From the NCBI GenBank assembly GCA_013202895.1, contig JABMPR010000099.1, positions 1 through 49,011 of the forward strand: a stretch of DNA of 49,011 bases, given 5' to 3'. This document shows, piece by piece, positions 8,144 through 16,285 of the stretch. The translations under genes were made by a program, and so were the position numbers. The notes beneath the pieces were generated by a model. That model was not told the DNA's origin. It saw nothing but the letters and a program-made list of their open reading frames with translations, and made no database searches. The stretch's first letter is position 1; each line of letters starts with the position of its first letter. Source of the DNA: a bacterium. Lineage in GTDB: Bacteria; Fidelibacterota; UBA8477; JABMPR01.

Positions 8144-9193
8144 TTGTATTTGGTCATTCACATGTCTGCTTCCATCATGTTTAATTCAGCTGGATGGGCG
8201 AAAGAGAAAGTCATTCTCGACACGGATATGGTGGAATTATACGATGACGGTGTCGCCATGATCATGCTTGCCAGGAGTGAAGAGATTGATCTTCTGGGTG
8301 TGGTAACGGTTTCTGGAAACGTGTGGGTCGCTGAAGCAACCTCATACGCCCTGCGTCAGCTAGAAATCATTAAACGTCCAGACATTCCCGTGTATGCTGG
8401 AACCCGCCACCCGCTTAGGGCTGGACGATACAAAGCAATGAAAATGGAACAGGAACTGTTTGGTCAATTAAACTGGACGGGAGCCTTTAACAGACCTGAA
8501 CCGAAATCATATCTTAGCCTTGAGCCAGATCGAATTCCTTTTAAGGGGTCTCCCAAAATAAAACCTGAAACCCAACATGGTGTTCAGTTTTTAATTAATA
8601 CGATAAAAGCAAATCCAGGAGAGGTGACAATTATAGCTATTGGTCCGCTAACCAATATTGCATTAGCGCTTCGCTTAGAACCGGAGATAACATCTCTGGT
8701 GAAAAGAATCGTGTACATGGGTGGAGCTTTCGATGTGTCTGGTAATATTACGCCTGCAGCTGAATTTAACTGGTGGTTTGATCCAGAAGCCGCCAGAATG
8801 GCCGTTCGCGCTCCCTTCAGTGATCAGCTGATTGTTGGATTGGATGTCAGTGAAAAATACAAATTTAACAAAGAAATCTTTGATCGAATAACGGCCGTTG
8901 AGACACCTCTAACCAGCTTCTTCAAATACAAATACGGTCCACGATTTGAAGAGAGGGAAGATTATACTCGTTTTGTTTGGGATACCATAGCGGCAGCTGT
9001 AGTTATCGATCCAGGCCTGATTACAGATGTAGAGACACGTTGGGTGGATGTGAATACAGAGTATACTCAGGATTATGGTCAAAGTCTCAGTTATAAAAAG
9101 CATGGTCCTATGGGAACGCGGAGGGCTCGGATCCTCTTTTCTATCGACCAGGAACGCTTTTGGAATCTTATGGTCGACTTGCTTACACGTTGA
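8144..9193 (+). CDS. Inosine/uridine-preferring nucleoside hydrolase family protein
   Basis: Protein of about 349 residues from a TTG, or 343 from the ATG at 8162. The N-terminal calcium-binding aspartate motif DTDMVELYDDGVAM is present in the form used by a subgroup of exported homologues. IAIGPLTNIALALR, YMGGAF, AEFNWWFDPEAA and WDTIAAAVVIDPGL follow in family order; the last block has Trp-Asp where classic members have His-Asp. The reaction is hydrolysis of the N-glycosidic bond of ribonucleosides to base and ribose. An in-frame ATG at 8129 would yield a full signal peptide ending GWA, but it is followed two codons later by TGA, so the annotated N terminus looks truncated. It follows the exonuclease-like lipoprotein gene by 143 bases. 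Confidence 0.88.
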   Translation: MYLVIHMSASIMFNSAGWAKEKVILDTDMVELYDDGVAMIMLARSEEIDLLGVVTVSGNVWVAEATSYALRQLEIIKRPDIPVYAGTRHPLRAGRYKAMKMEQELFGQLNWTGAFNRPEPKSYLSLEPDRIPFKGSPKIKPETQHGVQFLINTIKANPGEVTIIAIGPLTNIALALRLEPEITSLVKRIVYMGGAFDVSGNITPAAEFNWWFDPEAARMAVRAPFSDQLIVGLDVSEKYKFNKEIFDRITAVETPLTSFFKYKYGPRFEEREDYTRFVWDTIAAAVVIDPGLITDVETRWVDVNTEYTQDYGQSLSYKKHGPMGTRRARILFSIDQERFWNLMVDLLTR

Positions 9194-9251
9194 CCCAGGG
9201 CAATTTAAGAACTTAAGTAAACTATTATTATATTGTTGTTATAGCGAGCTT

Positions 9252-9279
9252 TTTACACTGATTTTATTGTTGCATAATT
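9252..9279 (+). promoter_or_regulatory. Candidate sigma-70-type promoter
   Basis: TTTACA and CATAAT, each five of six against the consensus, are separated by 16 bases. They lie about 130 bases upstream of the first gene of the five-gene surface cassette. There is no experimental support, and promoter rules in this lineage may differ. Confidence 0.35.
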
Positions 9280-9406
9280 AGCATGGATTGTTGTTAATTA
9301 GGCCCATTACATTCTGTGAATTACACTTTCAAAATCCAGTGAATTTAACTCGATTTGGAAAAGGAGACTTCTTACTTTTGATGCATAATTGTCGGGGAAA
9401 TGGTGG

Positions 9407-11020
9407 ATGACTTTATTTAAAATATCTACACCAGGATACCCGGTTATTGATCCAGTACGTTCCATTGTAATCCTGATTGCATTGCTTGCCTTAACGGCTT
9501 GTGATATGTTTGAAGATTCACCGGTAAGCACGCCATTTGAAAATGCTCCTCCAGAAACATATCTCAGTATTTCAACCCAGACCGTCATTTATACTCGTCT
9601 GGACAGTATCGATTGTGACTCAATGGGCTTATGCGATACATTATATTCCTATTATTTCGAAGCGGACAGCATACCTCCGGGTGATCTGGATACTCTACAG
9701 AATGCACTCCAGACTGTACTAGCTAGCACCCAGACAATGACCTGGTGGGGTGAAGATCCAGATGGTGATGTCATCGGATACTTCTATAAGTGGCAACACG
9801 ATCAGGATTGGACATATACAACTAATGAATCTGTAACTGATACCATACCGATCCGCACGGCTTTCGGGATATTCGGGTTTGCGGTAAAAGCCATGGACTC
9901 TGACTCACTTGTGGACGCTACACCTGCCGAGATTATTCTACAAATCAGGAATACACCGCCTGTGATAGATTTTCGCTATCTAAGCAATCCCATCGTCACC
10001 GGCGGGACGGCTGATGTTACTGAGCGAACTTTCCCTACTCGAACCTTCTTATGGACTGTCGCCGACGATGATGGAATAGAAACAGTGGATTCGATCTACT
10101 ATGCCCTGGACAGCACATCACATTGGAATGCTCTCGGGGCATCTGAAAAAGGGATCACACTTACTGATCTTGCTCCAGGAAACCATGTTTTCTACCTCAT
10201 GGCCAGAGACGTGGCTGGAGCAATAAGCGAGATCACCCATTACCCGGATATCAATGATGACACGACACCCAACACCTGGGAAGTGATGGAGCCTATAGGT
10301 GATGTGCTCTTAGTGGACGATTTCTATTTTGATCAGCAAAACCGTGCTATGGATTGGTATATGAGTATTTTGGACACACTCCCGGGAATAGGACCTGATG
10401 GCTATTCTGTCTGGGAGATCGGACGAGAATTACCCTTCTCTGAAAAGGACGTTTCCGCTACCCTTAATTACTTCAACCGTATTATCTGGTATTCTGCCGC
10501 AACTGGACCGGAAAACTATGGTGATGCTTCTAATCCCATCAATGCCTTTATAGAGGGGGGTGGCAATCTCCTCATGAATGTTACCGAATTGCTTACTTCT
10601 GCAGCAGTTTGGTGTCCATTTGATTCTACTGCTGTTATCAACCCATCAGGGCGCCTGTTTGCCGGTACAAATCTCGAGTCTACCATTAATGAAGATTTGA
10701 ATCTTCAGATTTCTAAACTGATCCCCTATCGGGTCAAATCATTCGCTCTCAACGATACCACTCTACTTGATCCTATTCTTGGACCCCGGCTCACATCGCT
10801 TTATCGCTTGCCTGAACCATCCGGTGCGGATGCCTGGTTGGGACGTCCAACCGTCGCGGCTGAATACGACCACCAATCGCCAATTAATCAAGTTGGCGGA
10901 AAAGCTATCCTCTTTTCCATGCCCTTTCATGATGGTACCAATAATGGTTCTCTCATGGAAGGTAATGGCTCTGCAGCCAAGTTCATTTCCTGGGTTTTGC
11001 TCGAAAGATTTGCGCCTTGA
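9407..11020 (+). CDS. Lipoprotein with Ig-like domains and a C-terminal flavodoxin-like domain
   Basis: The ATG at 9407 is preferred over an upstream TTG at 9389. The signal ends with the lipobox LTAC about 29 residues in. Next come Ig-like segments of the type seen in FCB surface proteins: NAPPETYLSIST, TWWGEDPDGDVIGYFYKW, then NTPPVIDFRY and TFLWTVADDDG. The C-terminal 240 residues start with VLLVDDFYFDQQNRAMDWY, which resembles a Rossmann/flavodoxin-like domain of ThuA or glutamine-amidotransferase type. The molecular role is unknown. It opens a five-gene cassette and overlaps the TonB-dependent receptor gene by four bases (TTGA), suggesting translational coupling and a shared complex. Confidence 0.8.
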   Translation: MTLFKISTPGYPVIDPVRSIVILIALLALTACDMFEDSPVSTPFENAPPETYLSISTQTVIYTRLDSIDCDSMGLCDTLYSYYFEADSIPPGDLDTLQNALQTVLASTQTMTWWGEDPDGDVIGYFYKWQHDQDWTYTTNESVTDTIPIRTAFGIFGFAVKAMDSDSLVDATPAEIILQIRNTPPVIDFRYLSNPIVTGGTADVTERTFPTRTFLWTVADDDGIETVDSIYYALDSTSHWNALGASEKGITLTDLAPGNHVFYLMARDVAGAISEITHYPDINDDTTPNTWEVMEPIGDVLLVDDFYFDQQNRAMDWYMSILDTLPGIGPDGYSVWEIGRELPFSEKDVSATLNYFNRIIWYSAATGPENYGDASNPINAFIEGGGNLLMNVTELLTSAAVWCPFDSTAVINPSGRLFAGTNLESTINEDLNLQISKLIPYRVKSFALNDTTLLDPILGPRLTSLYRLPEPSGADAWLGRPTVAAEYDHQSPINQVGGKAILFSMPFHDGTNNGSLMEGNGSAAKFISWVLLERFAP

Positions 11021-13827
11021 AGCGCCTACTGATATTGATCTTTGCTCTTGGACTTAATTCAGTTTTAGGGCAGAGCACTGCCACCATAAGAGGTCGCGTA
11101 GTGGATAAAATAACTAACGAGCCTCTAATTGGCGTAAATATTATTGTGCAGGGCACATACTGGGGTAGTTCTACAGATATAGAAGGCCGCTATAATATCG
11201 AAGGAATAACCCCCGGCGAGTATGATGTCCAAGTCACATATATTGGTTATAAGACTTATCAGCAAACTGGGATAACACTGCCTGCTGGATTGGCTATTGA
11301 TGTCAATTTTGATATTGAGCCCTCGGTCCTTTCCTTTGGTAGAGACGTAGTTGTAATTGGCAAACGTCCCCTCTTTAACGTAAGGGAAACGGCCTCCTCT
11401 ACCAGAATGAGCAAAGAAGTCCTCGAGACAATGGTGGTTGATGATATCGTGGATATTCTTGGCAAAACAGGTGGGGTGACTACCACCGACAATGAAATAC
11501 ATGTCCGGGGGGGACGTCTTGATGAAACCCTCTTCGTGGTTGATGGTATTGTCACCAAAGATCCGCTCACCGGCTATAGTGCAAATCTTTATGTAAACGC
11601 GGATGCCATTGAAGAGATGGAAGTTCTTACCGGTGGCTTCAATGCCGAATATGGTCAGGCTATGTCTGGTGTGGTAAATGTAAGACTCAAAGAAGGCCAT
11701 CGGAAATTGGAGGGAAGTGTCAAGGTTACCTCTGATGGACTGATTGGGCTTCCTGACTATGGTACACGTCGAATTGAATTCAATGTTGGGGGACCATCGT
11801 ATTCAGAGCGCCTTTTAGGGGCAGTAGGAATCAACCCACCAGGTGAATTCTTCTTCTTTCTAAATGGGTATGGTAAGACTTCAGTCAGCAACTTGCCCAC
11901 TGCAAATAAGCTGTATCCACACGCAAGCCTGGATCTTCCTTTTTTAAACGAGAGTCAGACCCTCAGCTTACTCGAAAAATTATCTCCCCAGGAAGAGAAT
12001 GACTGGCACACCATGCTCAAGTCCACCTGGAAGATTACACCCGTATTACAGTGGTCTAACACAGTCGATTTATCAGTAAATATGAACCAGGGTTATTTCA
12101 TGGCCCGCGCATTTGGCAGCAGTTCCTTTCCCTACCGCTACATTAATATTCTGGATAATTACAACACCATCACTCGTTCTGCCGTTCTTCTGAATTCTAA
12201 CCTGGTGCACACCCTCAGCCCCAAAAGTTTTTACGAGATCAAGCTCAGCCGTTTCACCACAGAAGAACACAGTGCTGTCCAGAACCTACCATGGTCTGAG
12301 TACCGTGAACGCCTGGACCTTGAACCCAATTTCTATATCCCTTCAAGCCTTGATGGAGATATTGAGGTTACCTACGGAGATCAGTTTTATGATACTGGGA
12401 TGTCCCCTGAGTGGTACAATACCATCAGTCAGAATGATGCCATCAGGGCAGATTGGAGTTATTCTATTACCGAGCGCCAAAGCATAAAAGCAGGCGCTGA
12501 TGGCAACTGGACAACCATACAGGTCCTGGATATTAATGAGCCCTGGACAGGGGACACTGGATTGGGTGCTGATTTTGACTTTTACCGGGCCAAGACCCAT
12601 TATGGCAGTGCATACCTCCAGGACAACATCACTTTTGAGGGCATGGTTATCAACGTGGGCTTACGCTACGACTACTGGGTCCCGGGTAAATACATAGAAG
12701 ATGCTATAAACGATTCCCCCCAGGTGGTACTAACTCAAGCTGCAATTGATAAATTTAATGATGAGACACGTGTCTGGTTTGGTGATCGGATAAAAATGCA
12801 CTTAAGCCCACGCTTGGGCATCTCGCATCCCATTACGAAGAATGATGTTCTTTATTTTTATTATGGTCATTTTTCACAGCTACCCACTTTCCAATACGTA
12901 TTCTCCAAGTTGAATAATAATTCTCAGGGCGCTTATCAGATCATCGGTAATCCGACCTTGAATCCAAAGACTACCGTCCAATACGAATTTGGTGTTAAAC
13001 ATCGCTTTAACGAGGATCAGGTTCTGGAGTTGAAGGCTTACTGGAAGAACATGTATAATTATGAGACCTCCCAGAGCATCACATCAGAGAATCCTCGCTA
13101 TTCTCATCTGCGGTTCAACATGTATTTCAACGCTGATTATGCCCGCTCCAGAGGTGTTGAAGCCATTGTGAGGGCCAGGTTCTTGAAGAATTTCTACGCT
13201 GATGGACATTTCTCGTATTCTATCGCAACCGGTAAGAGTTCTAATCCCAACGACAACCTGCTGGTGCAGGCTGGTGCTCTCTCAGAGAAACCACTGGGTG
13301 AGAATTATCTAGGATGGGATCGTCCCATTCGGACCTTTTTGAATTTGTCTTATTATCAGCCTGCGACTAAATCAAAAACTTTCCTTGGCCTGAATGACTG
13401 GGGTGCATCCCTGCGTCTCGATTATGAGACCGGGAGACGCTATACTTCCCAAACTCTCCTGGATGATCCAGCTCAAACGGATCTACCTACTGGCCAAAGA
13501 CTTGGAGAGGATGGGGAAATTTATTGGTATGGTACACCAAATTCTGATACACCGAACAATCTGATAGCGGATAAACCTCGTTTTACAGTAGACACCCGAC
13601 TTTATAAGAATTGGGTCGTGAACGATATACGCCTGCGTCTCTTGTTTGAAGTACAGAACCTACTTAATAATCGTATCCCCAGACGGATCAACGTCTTCAC
13701 CGGTAAAGGATTTGATCCTGGTGAAATGATATCCTACAGCTATTCAAGCAGTCCAGATCCCAGGATTGATCCCTCACGGATGGAGCGACCACGCACTGCC
13801 GAACTTGGATTGCAGGTAATATTTTAA
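11017..13827 (+). CDS. TonB-dependent receptor with carboxypeptidase-regulatory-like N-terminal domain
   Basis: Protein of 936 residues. The TTG start overlaps the previous stop in a TTGA tetranucleotide. Signal peptide residues 1-18 (VLG|Q) are followed by a carboxypeptidase-regulatory-like beta-sandwich (residues 22-105, with DKITNEPLIGVNI and STDIEGRYNI), a plug domain (about 110-230, with IHVRGGRLDETLFVVDG and GGFNAEYGQAMSGVVNV) and a large outer-membrane barrel ending in aromatic Phe. Such receptors import or handle ligands too large for porins using TonB energy; the substrate is unknown. There is no SusD-type partner next door. Instead it is grouped with a PorV-like barrel, an NHL lipoprotein and a CTD-bearing protein. 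Confidence 0.93.
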   Translation: MKRLLILIFALGLNSVLGQSTATIRGRVVDKITNEPLIGVNIIVQGTYWGSSTDIEGRYNIEGITPGEYDVQVTYIGYKTYQQTGITLPAGLAIDVNFDIEPSVLSFGRDVVVIGKRPLFNVRETASSTRMSKEVLETMVVDDIVDILGKTGGVTTTDNEIHVRGGRLDETLFVVDGIVTKDPLTGYSANLYVNADAIEEMEVLTGGFNAEYGQAMSGVVNVRLKEGHRKLEGSVKVTSDGLIGLPDYGTRRIEFNVGGPSYSERLLGAVGINPPGEFFFFLNGYGKTSVSNLPTANKLYPHASLDLPFLNESQTLSLLEKLSPQEENDWHTMLKSTWKITPVLQWSNTVDLSVNMNQGYFMARAFGSSSFPYRYINILDNYNTITRSAVLLNSNLVHTLSPKSFYEIKLSRFTTEEHSAVQNLPWSEYRERLDLEPNFYIPSSLDGDIEVTYGDQFYDTGMSPEWYNTISQNDAIRADWSYSITERQSIKAGADGNWTTIQVLDINEPWTGDTGLGADFDFYRAKTHYGSAYLQDNITFEGMVINVGLRYDYWVPGKYIEDAINDSPQVVLTQAAIDKFNDETRVWFGDRIKMHLSPRLGISHPITKNDVLYFYYGHFSQLPTFQYVFSKLNNNSQGAYQIIGNPTLNPKTTVQYEFGVKHRFNEDQVLELKAYWKNMYNYETSQSITSENPRYSHLRFNMYFNADYARSRGVEAIVRARFLKNFYADGHFSYSIATGKSSNPNDNLLVQAGALSEKPLGENYLGWDRPIRTFLNLSYYQPATKSKTFLGLNDWGASLRLDYETGRRYTSQTLLDDPAQTDLPTGQRLGEDGEIYWYGTPNSDTPNNLIADKPRFTVDTRLYKNWVVNDIRLRLLFEVQNLLNNRIPRRINVFTGKGFDPGEMISYSYSSSPDPRIDPSRMERPRTAELGLQVIF

Positions 13828-14843
13828 TGTATAAAAAAGTACCGGCATTAATTGTTTGGATCCTGTTATTACTGCCCGCTCTTAGTTGGGGGCAAGCGCT
13901 AGTCCAAAATCTCGGGGGTCAAAAAGCCGGGACCGCCATCTTTCCTTTCCTCAAAATCGGAACCAGTGCTTATGGGGCTGGGCTGGCTGGCGCCGGTGTT
14001 GCCGTTCCCAAGGATGCCTCCAGCGTATTCTATAATCCCTCCGCCATCAGCCATGTTGCAAATCATGATGTAGTATTCTTTCATCTCGATTTACCAGCAG
14101 ATATTGATTATGATTATTTTGCCCTATCTACCCCACTCGGAACCCAGGGTCACTTAGGTTTAAGTATGGGCTCATTGCATATGGATCCCATGATAGAGAC
14201 TACCGAATATATGCCATTTGGCACAGGCAGGACATTCACCTATAGTGATGAATTTTTGGCCTGCACTTATAGCCTGCAATTATCTGATCGCTTCACTTTC
14301 GGTACCACCTTAAAATTTGCTAGAGAGACCTTAGACAACCATGAAATGCAGGGTCTACTGCTTGACTTTGGGACATTCTATGAGACAGGCTTCAGATCCT
14401 TAAGAATTGCTGCAGCCATGACTAATTTTGGAGCAACCTTTAAACCTACCGGCGTCTATTCAAAAACCATCCTCAACCAGGCAGGTGAAGCAGTTCTTGC
14501 CGATTCACTTCAATACCAGTCATTTTCACCACCGACGACCTTCAGCCTTGGCGCCGCCTATGAGTTCATCGATAATGAATACAGCGTTTTAACAGGCGCC
14601 TTCCAGTTAACTCATCCTGCAGATGCGGCGGAGAATTACTCATTTGGTCTTGATTACCTTCTATTAAAAATGTTGAGCATGCGCTGTGGTTATGTAATGA
14701 ATAAGGATGGCTTTGGTCTCGCCCTGGGCGGTGGTCTGCAGATAGGGCTCCCGGCTGGGATTAAGGTGAGATTTGATTATTCTTATACAACAACGACAAC
14801 CCTCACTGAGCCACAACGCTACAGCATCGGGTTCTCGCTATGA
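13827..14843 (+). CDS. PorV/PorQ-family outer-membrane protein
   Basis: Protein of 338 residues. The signal peptide ends SWG|Q. The segment FLKIGTSAYGAGLAGAGVAVPKDASSVFYNPSAI is the hallmark opening of PorV/PorQ-like barrels, and alternating amphipathic beta strands continue to the final SIGFSL. In T9SS, PorV shuttles CTD-bearing cargo from the SprA translocon, and PorQ takes part in cargo attachment; which role this copy has is not known. The start ATG shares one base with the receptor's TAA stop (TAATG), and its own stop overlaps the next gene as ATGA. This argues for coordinated translation within the cassette. Confidence 0.88.
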   Translation: MYKKVPALIVWILLLLPALSWGQALVQNLGGQKAGTAIFPFLKIGTSAYGAGLAGAGVAVPKDASSVFYNPSAISHVANHDVVFFHLDLPADIDYDYFALSTPLGTQGHLGLSMGSLHMDPMIETTEYMPFGTGRTFTYSDEFLACTYSLQLSDRFTFGTTLKFARETLDNHEMQGLLLDFGTFYETGFRSLRIAAAMTNFGATFKPTGVYSKTILNQAGEAVLADSLQYQSFSPPTTFSLGAAYEFIDNEYSVLTGAFQLTHPADAAENYSFGLDYLLLKMLSMRCGYVMNKDGFGLALGGGLQIGLPAGIKVRFDYSYTTTTTLTEPQRYSIGFSL

Positions 14844-16285
14844 GAAGGCTATACATTTTAGGGCTAGCGCTGATCTTTCTGGCATGTCTGGACCCAATGA
14901 CACTTCCTACGCTGGATGATAGTCCAAACCTCGACTTTAATCCTGACACGACCTATTTACCTCTTTCGCCTTCATGGGGGGCTGCGGAAGGTATTATTAC
15001 ACCTGTCGAGGTTGCGGTCTCTTTTGCACGTCAGGTGTTCGTTGCAGATGCCGGTGTAGGTGACATACTTGTATTTAATCAAGCAGGTGTCAGGCTTGAT
15101 GAAATTGATCCTGCATATGCTACTTTGGATTTTGATCATCTCGACCCTGATTTTTCACCTGTTGATATAGATATAGATGGTCGTCTCAATCTCCTGATCA
15201 TAGATGGTTCCAACAAAGTCTACCGCTGGAACCATTTCTGGAATATTCATGGAATCGATTCGGTAGCCAGCGAAATACTGGTAAAAGACACCACCACCGG
15301 CGAGCGTTTATGGTTAACTCCATTTCAATTGGAGACGAGCAGCTATCTCATATCACCGAATTGGTACGCGGACCTGGATAGCAGCCGCTATGAAAAGAAT
15401 ACACATATAGCAGATTCGCTCCTCAGACCCCACGCCTTTTTAGACATGGATTTCTGGTTGAATGATCAAAATGACCTCTACTATTCTAGTGCGCAGACAA
15501 TGTTTTCTGCTCTCTCGGCCGCAAGGCTTGATGACCCCTTTTTCTATGCTGCCGATTCGGCTCAGGATCGTATCCTCCGTGCCGCCCAGGTTCGCAACGG
15601 GGCAGTCAAGCTTGGAAATGGCGAAACCTACTTTACTCATGTCGCACTATTTGCTGATAATGTAAAGTCAGTCGGATTTGGCGCTGGCACCGTAAACCAA
15701 CCCACAGGCCTGGATGTGGACAATTTTGGAAATCTTTATTATTCCCAACTTGGGAAAGAAATGTATATCCATTCAGTCCTGCCAAATCTAGATCTGAGCT
15801 TCCCAACGAGATTTAACATCGGTGTCGAAGACATTATGATGCCAGAGCAATACGACAGGCCATTTGATGTGGCAGTTGATGCAAAACAAATGATCTATGT
15901 TGCCAATACAGATTTGCAGGAAATTCTTGTTTTCAATGGTGATGGCAGTTTTTTTAGAAAAGCCGGAGTTGAAAAGATAACCATCGACACCACCATATGG
16001 GTTCCCTTCCAGACTGAAGGCAGCTTTATGGATACCAGCATCTGGGTTTATTCAGACACTGGTTCTGTGTTGGTCGATACAAGTCTATTCATCGCAGGTT
16101 CCATTGATTCAGCTCTGGTTGACACATTTTATACCAGAGAACAAAAGGGTCAGCTGCTCGAACCGGTTTCCCTGGCAGCTGATGAACGCGGTGTAATCTA
16201 TGTCTGTGATTCAGCACAAGGGTCCATATTCCGCTATATCCTTTCCACTTCACTGGATGATGATTTGAAGACAATTAACCAATGA
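14840..16285 (+). CDS. NHL-repeat lipoprotein
   Basis: Protein of 481 residues with lipobox FLAC (Cys16). Repeated blades fit an NHL-type beta-propeller: PVEVAVSFARQVFVADAGVGDILVFNQAG, QPTGLDVDNFGNLYYSQLG, PFDVAVDAKQMIYVANTDLQEILVFNGDG and PVSLAADERGVIYVCDSAQGSIFRY. Propellers of this class usually mediate protein or ligand binding rather than catalysis. The blades are interrupted by a less regular segment (about residues 120-280). It overlaps both neighbours by four bases (ATGA). A scaffold role in a surface complex with the receptor, PorV-like barrel and CTD protein is an inference. Confidence 0.8.
   Translation: MRRLYILGLALIFLACLDPMTLPTLDDSPNLDFNPDTTYLPLSPSWGAAEGIITPVEVAVSFARQVFVADAGVGDILVFNQAGVRLDEIDPAYATLDFDHLDPDFSPVDIDIDGRLNLLIIDGSNKVYRWNHFWNIHGIDSVASEILVKDTTTGERLWLTPFQLETSSYLISPNWYADLDSSRYEKNTHIADSLLRPHAFLDMDFWLNDQNDLYYSSAQTMFSALSAARLDDPFFYAADSAQDRILRAAQVRNGAVKLGNGETYFTHVALFADNVKSVGFGAGTVNQPTGLDVDNFGNLYYSQLGKEMYIHSVLPNLDLSFPTRFNIGVEDIMMPEQYDRPFDVAVDAKQMIYVANTDLQEILVFNGDGSFFRKAGVEKITIDTTIWVPFQTEGSFMDTSIWVYSDTGSVLVDTSLFIAGSIDSALVDTFYTREQKGQLLEPVSLAADERGVIYVCDSAQGSIFRYILSTSLDDDLKTINQ

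Noticed and set aside
8129-8146. TGA read as tryptophan
   Set aside because: TGA clearly ends several genes here (for example at 9193, 11020, 14843 and 16285), so recoding is not supported.
11125-11700. Long antisense ORF within the TonB-dependent receptor
   Set aside because: It mirrors the codon structure of a strongly supported receptor gene and has no recognisable domain.
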